DNA from: a virus
Strand: one strand, 5' to 3'
DNA: 58,298 nucleotides
IMG/VR virus record: IMGVR_UViG_3300006165_000005
Coordinates: 1 to 58,298 of that record
The notes beneath the pieces were generated by a model. The model saw only the letters and a list, made by a program, of their open reading frames with translations. It had not been told where the DNA came from and searched no databases. Shown here piece by piece: positions 1 through 7,228 of the stretch (the stretch's first letter is position 1; each line of letters begins with the position of its first letter). The position numbers and the translations under genes were made by a program.

Positions 1-1709
1 GTTGTAGTTGTTGTTTGGCCAGGTAATGTAGTTGTAGTTGTAAAACCTAAAATTGTTGTGGTGGTAGTAACACACTCACACTGACCATCAGTCACCAAAA
101 AGTCGTTCGCTAAAGGTGGGATGCCGTCATAGATAGTTGTTAATGTACTCCCAGTACCAACTAATAGATAATTGTTTGCTCCAATATCCCTAATAAGGCT
201 CCACCAGTTATTAGATATCGGTAGTGACCCCCAAGGGTTTTGTTTTATTAATATACCGTGTGTTAATATACTATTAGAAGGGTTACTAATGTGGTTATAT
301 ATGTACGGTGAAGTCACATCATTACAATAAGAACCTTCTAACATATCACCAGGATACGTTACACCAGATAATACACCTTGGAAATACTCTACAGGGTAAA
401 TACACACACATTCTGTAGTGGTGGTTGTGGTTGTTGGTTCTGGTGGGATATAAGTCGTTGTTGTTGTGGTAGAAGGGCATTCAGCTGTAATATACTCAGT
501 ATACGAACAACCGTCTGGTGCTAACACTTCCACACAATACGTTTTACAACATTCTAAAGTCAAATCAAAACAAGTGGTACTTGCTGTACACCAACCAAAA
601 TGTGGAGCTGTACATCCTGACACGTACATTATTTGGCAATTGGTACAATCTGAATCACATAAAGATATTGTAGAGTTTGTAAAATCTGGAGAAACATCTA
701 TACTATACTCTTCTGTACAAAGTGTTGTGGTAGTTGTAACAACAGGTTCTATAATCTCAAACCCAAACATTTTATGATTGTAATTAGGTACGTATGTTGT
801 TTGTGTTGACGCTGTTTGGGGTACCACCTCCCAGTTATAGGTTTGTGGGTCTATTTTAGCTAACCCATTGTAGGATAGAAAGTAAAATTTATCATCATAC
901 TCATCGTAGGTTAAGTCACCAACCCACGCTCTTCCACCAAATGGTATATTACGACCCGCTTGGTTATTAATAACATATGAAACATGTGCTGAACAATAAC
1001 TTAATACTGTGTTAACCCCATTGTTTGTGTTTATGTGTTGGAATGTTAGACCACTTGTCATCCCACTGATATAGCCTACCGCGTATAACTCACTCTGTCT
1101 ATACGCTAAACCAAGACCACTATTTAAAAAACAGGTAGTCCCAGAATAAAATGGTTGTTGTGGTGTTGCATTTGGATGACTAACACTCCAAGTGTGTAAA
1201 TATAAATCACCAACAGCTGGGTAAACCCATGAACCCATACCACCCATTGTCATATCAACCCCTTGCATGTTTGTACACCTTAATAAGGTAAAACAATCGT
1301 TTGCTTCATCATAAGCAAATCCACCAACTAAAGGTTGCCACCCATGGTTATCGTAAGGTAATGTTAATGTAAGCCCCGAATATATTGTTTTGGTCCTACC
1401 TCCCCAGTCTTGGTCTGTTTTGAAGATTTGTCCTGGTAATTGCCAAGAACTTATGGAACCATTTTCACCAGCGAACCCATAAAGTTTTTTATTCTTTTGG
1501 GTCATTCCATAGTATGGGTCCATATTAAAAAATGGACCAGAGTACGAAGATTCTGGAGATTCTGTGATACCCGCTTCGTTCCTAGGTATTAATGGTGGTG
1601 GTGAACCTACGGGGGCTAAATTCCACTCATATAAATCATACTTCCATATGTTAGGTCCAGAAATTGAACCTTGTTGTATAGTATAAGCGGAGAAATTTGG
1701 TGAAGGCAT
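1..1709 (-). CDS. Large Cys- and Thr-rich fibre/adhesin-like protein (C-terminal end outside window)
   Basis: The frame opens at ATG 1709 and is still open at base 1, so about 569 N-terminal residues are visible and the protein is partial. The first ~310 residues are Gly- and aromatic-rich with recurring acidic-aromatic motifs (YDEANDCF, YDEYDDKFYF), suggestive of a beta-rich repeat domain. From about residue 320, Cys-rich segments (CTNC, CCKTYC) alternate with runs of five to seven threonines, encoded near bases 722-741, 425-475 and 1-70. The same style appears in the protein at 2631-3830. It starts 17 bases after the gene ending at 1727. A surface-exposed fibre or adhesin is inferred from composition and position; no catalytic motif is visible. 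Confidence 0.7.
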   Translation of the reverse strand, partial: MPSPNFSAYTIQQGSISGPNIWKYDLYEWNLAPVGSPPPLIPRNEAGITESPESSYSGPFFNMDPYYGMTQKNKKLYGFAGENGSISSWQLPGQIFKTDQDWGGRTKTIYSGLTLTLPYDNHGWQPLVGGFAYDEANDCFTLLRCTNMQGVDMTMGGMGSWVYPAVGDLYLHTWSVSHPNATPQQPFYSGTTCFLNSGLGLAYRQSELYAVGYISGMTSGLTFQHINTNNGVNTVLSYCSAHVSYVINNQAGRNIPFGGRAWVGDLTYDEYDDKFYFLSYNGLAKIDPQTYNWEVVPQTASTQTTYVPNYNHKMFGFEIIEPVVTTTTTLCTEEYSIDVSPDFTNSTISLCDSDCTNCQIMYVSGCTAPHFGWCTASTTCFDLTLECCKTYCVEVLAPDGCSYTEYITAECPSTTTTTTYIPPEPTTTTTTTECVCIYPVEYFQGVLSGVTYPGDMLEGSYCNDVTSPYIYNHISNPSNSILTHGILIKQNPWGSLPISNNWWSLIRDIGANNYLLVGTGSTLTTIYDGIPPLANDFLVTDGQCECVTTTTTILGFTTTTTLPGQTTTT

Positions 1710-1726
1710 ATAATTAAAATATTAAA

Positions 1727-2569
1727 TTATGAACATGCTCCTGAGTAGGTCACACCGTTAGTTATTCCACTATACACAGATATATAAGTTCCTACCAGAG
1801 TGGCACCGGTAAGTAGTCTAACTGGGGTAAATGTAGTACCAGAAGTACTGGAAGCATAGACTTCCCAACCATAAACACCCGTAGTTAAAAGAGAGTATTT
1901 CAAATGACTATCCCAATAATTTTCTTTTGTTAACCCGGAGGACGAGTAACTAGAAAAAGGGTAACTATACTCAAGAGTGAATCCTGTTGAGATTACGTGG
2001 TCCCTGAAAGTCCCAGCTGTAGTTGTAACACCACTTAGACAAACGGACTGTAAACAGTACGCTGTATTAGATTCACAAGCTGTGTTATAAGCTATCGAAT
2101 CAGTAAATTTAAAGAAAGGACCTGTATTATCTGTAGTAGCTGAAACCACTTGTACCGTACCAAACATATCCGTTTTATAATATTTTCCATTTGTTAACCC
2201 AGGAGCGTTTACAGCTCTACCAATTAGATTTGTATTTCCTGATGTACTTTGTGGGGATATAACTCCTTGTACCATAACATTGTATGGGTTATAGGTGCAC
2301 CCGGTCCCACCAAAAATTGTAGTGGCGGTTAAACAACAAGTACCACTGAAACAATCACAGTTTTCACACTCTGGATGTGGTACGGAAATAGTCTTTATGC
2401 AGTAGTCTTCACCACAAGGAATACACATTGGAAAACATACATTTCCAAATACGTCACCAGGACCTGTCTGTCCCGAATAAACGCAATTAGTACAACCAGA
2501 TTGGCACAAATATACATCATAAGGTGCACTACTTCCGGTTATATAAAAATTGATACAATTTTGAGCCAT
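1727..2569 (-). CDS. Cys-rich putative virion surface protein
   Basis: 280 residues. The N-terminal ~80 residues are very Cys-rich (CTNC, CIPCGEDYC, CENCDC), like the Cys-rich segments of the two flanking adhesin-like genes. The rest is Ser/Thr/Gly-rich and probably beta-structured, with short recurring GLTNG or GITNG motifs also seen at 2631-3830. There is no signal peptide or membrane segment. A TATTTATA box lies 15 nt before the ATG. I do not recognise a family. Fibre or baseplate-attached adhesin is inferred from composition and neighbours. Confidence 0.6.
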   Translation of the reverse strand: MAQNCINFYITGSSAPYDVYLCQSGCTNCVYSGQTGPGDVFGNVCFPMCIPCGEDYCIKTISVPHPECENCDCFSGTCCLTATTIFGGTGCTYNPYNVMVQGVISPQSTSGNTNLIGRAVNAPGLTNGKYYKTDMFGTVQVVSATTDNTGPFFKFTDSIAYNTACESNTAYCLQSVCLSGVTTTAGTFRDHVISTGFTLEYSYPFSSYSSSGLTKENYWDSHLKYSLLTTGVYGWEVYASSTSGTTFTPVRLLTGATLVGTYISVYSGITNGVTYSGACS

Positions 2570-2584
2570 ATTATTATAATTATT

Positions 2585-2592
2585 CTATAAAT
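2585..2592 (-). promoter_or_regulatory. Putative late promoter box TATTTATA
   Basis: TATTTATA in the sense of the gene starting at 2569, 15 bases before its ATG. It is one of a set of such boxes at structural gene starts on both strands. Confidence 0.5.
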
Positions 2593-2630
2593 ATATTACC
2601 ATCTATTATTACTTGTAATTTCATGATTAA

Positions 2631-3830
2631 TTATTGATTACAAGTTGCACAATTGATAAACTGGTTAGATAATGTATTACCATCAATAATCCTCAAGGTA
2701 GATACATCTGGTACACACGGTTCCACTGTTGTTCTATAACACCCACTATATGTTAGCGAGCCATTAGGGTCATATGTACCATTAGTTAACCCAGAGAAAC
2801 TATAATACCCACCATCTACTAATAGTGGTGACGCACATGGTCGTATCAAAGATAGAAACCAAGCGTTCGCATTACAATCAGATATACCATAACAAACGGG
2901 TGGGTTACAAGTTGTTGTAGTTGTTGTTGGTACTGGTATTGTGGTAGTTGTGGTTGTTGGTGCCGTGTATGTTGTTGTCGTTGTTGTTGGTTCTGGTATT
3001 GTGGTAGTGCTTGTGGTAGTTTCACATGGTTCGTCATCAATTATCGGTGGGCAACATAAACATTCTGGTTCTGAAACAAAAACAGTGTATGATGTTTTTA
3101 TAAATCCACCACAGTCTTGGTTTGTTTTTTGTATACTAGTACTAAAAGTGTAGATTCCTGTTCCGTAATTGTAGTCATTTTCTATTTTACTCTTAATCCA
3201 ATCAGGTATGTTAGTATTGGGTGACCAAGTAAACCCACTAGACTCCCAACAAGTACCAGCACTAAAGTGACCAGTATATATGTCAGTAACCTCACTAAGA
3301 CTACATTCACAATTATCAGCATTTAATAATTGTGTATCCGGAGATAATTCCCAATAATAAGGGTAACCACAACCAGACCAACAGATTTCTACCTTATCTG
3401 CGTTTCTTTTTAAAGAATTGGTCCAACCGTTATCCATCCCCGTTAACCCTATATCACAGATGGATGTGATAAATCCACCCATTTCTGTACACCCAGAGGT
3501 ATAACAATCAACCCCACAATCTATACAATCCAAATCTTTTGCTGATGGTGTTGCGTGACACCAACATGTACCACTTATACTCAATATTGTATTGTTAGGG
3601 TAAAATGTACCACATTCCATAGTCAATTGCAATGAAGAGGACGGGTTACCTAAGTCTATCCAGACGGGTAAAACCTCACAATCATCGTAACCAATGATAT
3701 TTTTAGAGTATAAAACTTCCGTGTTAATATCCCTTTCATCAGCTACTAAGAAAAAATCATAGTAGGATGTGTAGTCTAATTTAGCGTCTAATCTATTAAA
3801 ATAATAATTCTTTAAATTCTGTGGTCCCAT
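2631..3830 (-). CDS. Cys-rich adhesin-like protein with mucin-like Thr/Pro decapeptide repeat
   Basis: 399 residues. Residues 1-270 form a Cys-rich, aromatic domain (CWCHA, CIDCGVDC, CLCC). Residues 271-310 are four consecutive ten-residue units of the form PTTTTTT(Y/I/C)xx, a mucin-like stalk. Residues 311-399 are a second Cys-containing domain with SGLTNG. There is no signal peptide. It diverges from the plus-strand operon at 3881, and 50 bases separate the two start codons. The architecture (globular, Thr stalk, globular) suits a virion adhesin. The Thr tract is a plausible O-glycan acceptor given the glycosyltransferases in this genome, but that is inference. Confidence 0.65.
   Translation of the reverse strand: MGPQNLKNYYFNRLDAKLDYTSYYDFFLVADERDINTEVLYSKNIIGYDDCEVLPVWIDLGNPSSSLQLTMECGTFYPNNTILSISGTCWCHATPSAKDLDCIDCGVDCYTSGCTEMGGFITSICDIGLTGMDNGWTNSLKRNADKVEICWSGCGYPYYWELSPDTQLLNADNCECSLSEVTDIYTGHFSAGTCWESSGFTWSPNTNIPDWIKSKIENDYNYGTGIYTFSTSIQKTNQDCGGFIKTSYTVFVSEPECLCCPPIIDDEPCETTTSTTTIPEPTTTTTTYTAPTTTTTTIPVPTTTTTTCNPPVCYGISDCNANAWFLSLIRPCASPLLVDGGYYSFSGLTNGTYDPNGSLTYSGCYRTTVEPCVPDVSTLRIIDGNTLSNQFINCATCNQ
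2901..3020 (-). repeat. Four 30-bp in-frame repeats encoding a Thr/Pro decapeptide
   Basis: On the minus strand these 120 bases read as four successive 30-base units: TTTSTTTIPE, PTTTTTTYTA, PTTTTTTIPV and PTTTTTTCNP. The plus strand shows this as gttgtagttgttgtt-type repeats. The period is exactly ten residues. It resembles an expandable, O-glycosylatable mucin-type linker. Confidence 0.85.
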
Positions 3831-3834
3831 TATT

Positions 3835-3842
3835 CATAAATA
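3835..3842 (-). promoter_or_regulatory. Variant late box TATTTATG
   Basis: TATTTATG, read leftwards, lies 4 bases before the ATG at 3830. That is closer than the 13-21 bases seen elsewhere, so it may be chance or may serve as a leader element. Confidence 0.25.
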
Positions 3843-3859
3843 CTTATAGGTGTAGTTAA

Positions 3860-3867
3860 TATTTATA
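3860..3867 (+). promoter_or_regulatory. Putative late promoter box TATTTATA
   Basis: TATTTATA 13 bases before the ATG at 3881. It is the only clear plus-strand example and has the same orientation relative to its gene as the minus-strand boxes, which argues for a directional element. Confidence 0.5.
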
Positions 3868-3880
3868 AGAAAAAGCAAAC

Positions 3881-4540
3881 ATGAAGAAATTAAAACATAA
3901 AGGTGATTGTGAGACCACACATAATGGGAAAACCCACGATGAATGGGAGTTAGATGAGATAAATAAAGAAGAGGAAGAACTGGAAGAATTAGTAGATTAT
4001 GATGGTTCATTGATTGGTAGTAAGATACCTAATAACGTCAATGTCGCTAATATGACCAGTTCGAGTACTCTGGACCAAACAGTTGATAGGTCACGTCAAA
4101 GAGGTATGAGTTACGATTACTACTATAAACGATATTGGGGTGAAGCCTATTTAGGTAAACAGTTAGGTGCTGATAATGACGATGATGGCCTAATAAGTAC
4201 CGATGGTTTAGGTTGGGATGATACCGTGGAAAAGTACGAAGATTTGGGTAAGACAACTAGAAAAGCTCAAGATAAGGCTGTGGAAATGGGTCAAATACCG
4301 GATGAAGAGGACGTACAGATGATTAATGAAAAATCTAGACAGAGGATGAAGGATATGATTGAAATGATTTTATCTAAAAGAAATGGGGAAAACGATTTAA
4401 GTGACCCTGTAGAACTCCATGACGTAAATCCTTTGGTTAAAAGAAAATTTAAAAGTCTTAAAAAAGCTATAGAAGCTGATGACCAAGACTTTATGGAAGT
4501 GATAAACAACTTAATGAAAGACGATAATGCCGGACATTAA
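3881..4540 (+). CDS. Acidic hypothetical protein, first gene of plus-strand operon
   Basis: 219 residues, highly charged. The N-terminus is basic, followed by a Glu-rich stretch (EEEELEEL, about residues 31-38), a Tyr-rich segment (YDYYYKRYW, about 78-86) and helical Lys/Glu-rich C-terminal parts. There is no membrane segment or known motif. It overlaps the next gene by 14 bases and heads a five-gene operon that ends at a bidirectional terminator near 6421. The family is not recognised. A virion or head-associated role is only suggested by neighbours. Confidence 0.6.
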   Translation: MKKLKHKGDCETTHNGKTHDEWELDEINKEEEELEELVDYDGSLIGSKIPNNVNVANMTSSSTLDQTVDRSRQRGMSYDYYYKRYWGEAYLGKQLGADNDDDGLISTDGLGWDDTVEKYEDLGKTTRKAQDKAVEMGQIPDEEDVQMINEKSRQRMKDMIEMILSKRNGENDLSDPVELHDVNPLVKRKFKSLKKAIEADDQDFMEVINNLMKDDNAGH

Positions 4541-4976
4541 TTTAGAAAATAAGACATTTACTTGTCCTGATAAATTAGTTAATAGAATTAAATCTTCTTT
4601 AAATGATTTTAACGGACCAAAAACAACGGAAGGTTACGTTCGTGCACAAAACATAGTTGATAGTCCCGTAATAAGTTTAGCTCTACTAAAAAAAATAAAT
4701 AATTTCTTTAGGAGTAATGACGAAAGTCATCCAGGTTACGAGTTAACTGGTGGTGATTTTGGTAAAAGTACTTTTTCTGAAATGGAGAGACAAACTAGGG
4801 AGGGGGAATCTAGGGGTCGTAAAACAAAAATGAGGGGTGGTCTTGAGAATACACATAAAAAACCCCATGAAAGAGACGATAATGCAAATGTGACAGCGGT
4901 ACACGTCCCAACGGTTGACAAGGCTAATAGACTTAGGGAAAGTATCGATGAAATAAAAAGATTAATAAATATTTAA
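4527..4976 (+). CDS. Hypothetical protein, plus-strand operon
   Basis: 149 residues. The start overlaps the previous stop by 14 bases, which indicates translational coupling. The middle is rich in Arg, Gly and Glu (about residues 85-110) and the C-terminus is a short amphipathic helix ending IKRLINI. No enzyme motif, signal peptide or membrane segment is visible. Function unknown. Confidence 0.6.
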   Translation: MPDINLENKTFTCPDKLVNRIKSSLNDFNGPKTTEGYVRAQNIVDSPVISLALLKKINNFFRSNDESHPGYELTGGDFGKSTFSEMERQTREGESRGRKTKMRGGLENTHKKPHERDDNANVTAVHVPTVDKANRLRESIDEIKRLINI

Positions 4977-4992
4977 ATAAAAACAATTAAAA

Positions 4993-5316
4993 ATGGCTGA
5001 TAACAAGTACAATTCAAAACCTGGACAAACATTAACTGACATCGCGGAGATGGAGTATAAAAAAATGATAACTAAAAATATCTACCAACCAAATGACCCA
5101 GAAAATAATTATTCGGTTAACCATTCGAACGCTACAACTGGTGATGACGAAAAGGGTAAGGGTAACGCAAGTTACTTAGGGGTTTATAGTGATGAAACTG
5201 GTAGTCTAACAGATAAGAACGAAAGAAAATCTTTAGTAGCTAGTAACCTATATAATAAGAAAAAAGAATATTATAATGTTACTGATGAAGCTGGTGGAAA
5301 GTCTGTAGGTATATAA
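4993..5316 (+). CDS. Small hypothetical protein, plus-strand operon
   Basis: 107 residues, hydrophilic, rich in Asn, Lys, Asp and Tyr, with no hydrophobic core segment long enough for a membrane helix. It lies 16 bases after the preceding gene and 14 before the next, in the same strand and operon. I do not recognise it. Composition suggests an extended or virion-bound small protein rather than an enzyme. Confidence 0.55.
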   Translation: MADNKYNSKPGQTLTDIAEMEYKKMITKNIYQPNDPENNYSVNHSNATTGDDEKGKGNASYLGVYSDETGSLTDKNERKSLVASNLYNKKKEYYNVTDEAGGKSVGI

Positions 5317-5330
5317 ACTAGTTAATTAAA

Positions 5331-5711
5331 ATGAAACTTTACAATACAGTTCGTGAACTTATATTAGAAGTAGCCAATCGTGATGAGGTGATGAAAGCTA
5401 TTAGAAATAGAAATTTAGTTTCTATATACTACGCTGGTGACACCACCAATAATCCTGGTTGGAGGACTATAGAGCCCGTATGTTTTGGTCTCTCTAGAAC
5501 TAAGAATGGTCCAGGAAACCCGGTCGTAAGGGCATGGCAAAAAGACGGAGCAACTGATAGACCTAATACAATGCCTGGATGGAGATTGTTTAGGACTGAT
5601 AGAATTAGGAACTTTGATAACCTTTACGATTCATTCGATGAGGTTAGACCTAACTATAACCCCAATGGGGATAAAACTATGAAAACTGTTTATATAAACG
5701 CGAAATTTTAA
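5331..5711 (+). CDS. WYL-like domain protein with head-targeting-like N-terminus
   Basis: 126 residues. Residues ~18-95 match the WYL pattern: AIRNRNLVSIYYAG, then GWRTIEPV, a conserved VVRAWQ strand and GWRLFRTDRI at 83-92. WYL domains are SH3-like ligand sensors usually found behind a helix-turn-helix. Here no DNA-binding domain is present. The first 13 residues (MKLYNTVRELILE) resemble T4 internal-protein capsid-targeting sequences ending in an (I/L)xE cleavage site. The protein could therefore be packaged in the head and delivered with DNA (inference). It overlaps the next gene by one base (TAATG). Confidence 0.6.
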   Translation: MKLYNTVRELILEVANRDEVMKAIRNRNLVSIYYAGDTTNNPGWRTIEPVCFGLSRTKNGPGNPVVRAWQKDGATDRPNTMPGWRLFRTDRIRNFDNLYDSFDEVRPNYNPNGDKTMKTVYINAKF

Positions 5712-6421
5712 TGGCTGACTTAACTAAATTACAAAACTCCTTACTTAAAGCAAAAAAAGTTATGGGACAGGTGGAGACTGGAGGAACAAAACCAACTTCA
5801 CAAAACCGTACAATGAACCAAACAATGACAGAACAGGTACCACCTGAACAAATGTTATCACAACTACCACCTAACGCTCCTAACTCACCTAACGCTCATA
5901 TACCAAAAGAACGACCAATGAATATGAACCCTAAGTCAGGACATAGTAGGGAAAAGATTATGGAATCTAAATTACCAGACGCAATTAAAAATGCAATGAT
6001 TAATAACCCTATACCTACCATGGATTTCAATAACGCTACCAATAAGTTAAGCCCTGAATTCATAGAAGAAGTTTCTAAAAAAATGAAGAGTCAAGATTAT
6101 TCTGTGGATGGTATGAGGAATACCGCTAACTCAGCAGTAAACATCCCACAAAGTTCAACAATAGATATCCCACCACCATCTGCATCATCTAAACCTACTA
6201 ATGTTGCACCTCAAAATAGAACAACAATACCTACATCTGATTTTGCTAACGTAATAAAAGAAACGATTAAAGAATCTTTAGACGAAATAGTAGAAAAGAA
6301 AGTAAGGAATATATTAGAAGAAACTAATATAAATGAAAATTTAAGTCTTAGGGTGGGTAATAAAATATTTTTTGGTAAGATTAATAAGGTTAAATCCGTA
6401 AAAAAAAATAGTTCTAGGTAG
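5711..6421 (+). CDS. Hypothetical Pro/Asn/Met-rich protein, last gene of plus-strand operon
   Basis: 236 residues. Residues 1-170 are low-complexity, rich in Pro, Asn, Gln, Ser and Met, and probably disordered. Residues ~175-215 are a charged amphipathic helix, followed by a short beta-like tail ending in basic residues (KVKSVKKNSSR). The start codon shares one base with the previous stop. The layout (disordered linker then coiled helix) is common in virion assembly proteins, but no family is recognised. Confidence 0.6.
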   Translation: MADLTKLQNSLLKAKKVMGQVETGGTKPTSQNRTMNQTMTEQVPPEQMLSQLPPNAPNSPNAHIPKERPMNMNPKSGHSREKIMESKLPDAIKNAMINNPIPTMDFNNATNKLSPEFIEEVSKKMKSQDYSVDGMRNTANSAVNIPQSSTIDIPPPSASSKPTNVAPQNRTTIPTSDFANVIKETIKESLDEIVEKKVRNILEETNINENLSLRVGNKIFFGKINKVKSVKKNSSR

Positions 6422-6440
6422 GTAAGTTACCGACTATTTT
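6405..6440. terminator. Bidirectional terminator between convergent genes
   Basis: AAAATAGT at 6405-6412 pairs with ACTATTTT at 6433-6440. An inner GGTAA-G-TTACC hairpin lies between them. A-runs on one side and T-runs on the other give U-tracts in both directions. It sits exactly where the plus operon (stop 6421) meets the minus gene (stop 6439). Confidence 0.6.
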
Positions 6441-7227
6441 AACCGAACATAGTTATCCAATTAAATGGCACATTGGGTTGTTCTCTACAAACACCCTTTT
6501 CTTCATAGTATTTATTAACTTTTTCTGTATACTCCTTGGAATTACTAAAATTTTCGCTACCTGTAAATAGAGTTCTCTCATCTTTACTCAGTTCATGTGC
6601 AAATCCAAAGCTTGGTACAGTTGACGGACTACAAGACCAGTTACTATCCTCACAAGCCATCCCAATAAAATTAAGTCCCATACACGCGTAACATTCACAA
6701 TTTAAAAAATCTGATGCTTCTTTTAACATTGTTAATTTGTCCGCTCCATTACAGGCTGTAAAATAAACCTTGGTACTGGAATCCACAACTTGTTTAAGAC
6801 CTTTTAAGAATCCGGCATGGAAACTATACGTCATTGGTACCTCTTGGTCTGCTCCTTTTTTTCTTGTACGGTTTGGTGTTATTAATAAAGTACCAGGGGT
6901 ACCATGAGAACCAATCAACACCTCCTCTAAAATAATACCCTCATCATTTAAATAATTAAAAAACTCATTAGCTTCTTTTAAAGTCTTATAGGTTCCTGTT
7001 ACAAGACCCATCGCCTCTAAAGCTTTAACAGCAAACTCTTCCCACCCTTTTTTTGGAAATATTAACCTGGCTTTGGTCGGTGTTGCTCCAGCAATTAACT
7101 TTATTAACTGACTTAAGGGGTTGTACTCAACCAACCCATACCCAACATTTTTAACTAAACTAAATATTTTGTCTTTTAGTGTAGGTTCTGTTTGTTCTCG
7201 TAATATTCTTTTTATTAAGTCTTTCAT
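6439..7227 (-). CDS. Caspase-like (clan CD type) cysteine protease candidate with head-targeting-like N-terminus
   Basis: 262 residues from ATG 7227. This start is preferred over an upstream in-frame one because it lies one base after the previous stop. A strand ending IGSHGTPG (His108-Gly109) is followed about 50 residues later by KVYFTACNGA (Cys159). This is the His-Gly/Cys dyad layout of caspase-like and CHAT/DUF4347-type peptidases. Four more cysteines follow (176-199). The N-terminus MKDLIKRILREQ contains an LxE site like T4 head-internal proteins. No signal peptide is visible. Role is inferred: an injected or virion protease acting on host or viral proteins. A non-catalytic caspase-like fold is possible. 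Confidence 0.55.
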   Translation of the reverse strand: MKDLIKRILREQTEPTLKDKIFSLVKNVGYGLVEYNPLSQLIKLIAGATPTKARLIFPKKGWEEFAVKALEAMGLVTGTYKTLKEANEFFNYLNDEGIILEEVLIGSHGTPGTLLITPNRTRKKGADQEVPMTYSFHAGFLKGLKQVVDSSTKVYFTACNGADKLTMLKEASDFLNCECYACMGLNFIGMACEDSNWSCSPSTVPSFGFAHELSKDERTLFTGSENFSNSKEYTEKVNKYYEEKGVCREQPNVPFNWITMFG

Positions 7228-7228
7228 T

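Noticed and set aside
1-480. gttgtagttgttgtt repeats resembling a short CRISPR-like array
   Set aside because: They are in-frame Thr codons of the adhesin gene without equal spacers.
5331-5711. WYL protein as a defence-island transcription factor
   Set aside because: There is no helix-turn-helix and no adjacent defence gene; only the WYL-like fold can be claimed.
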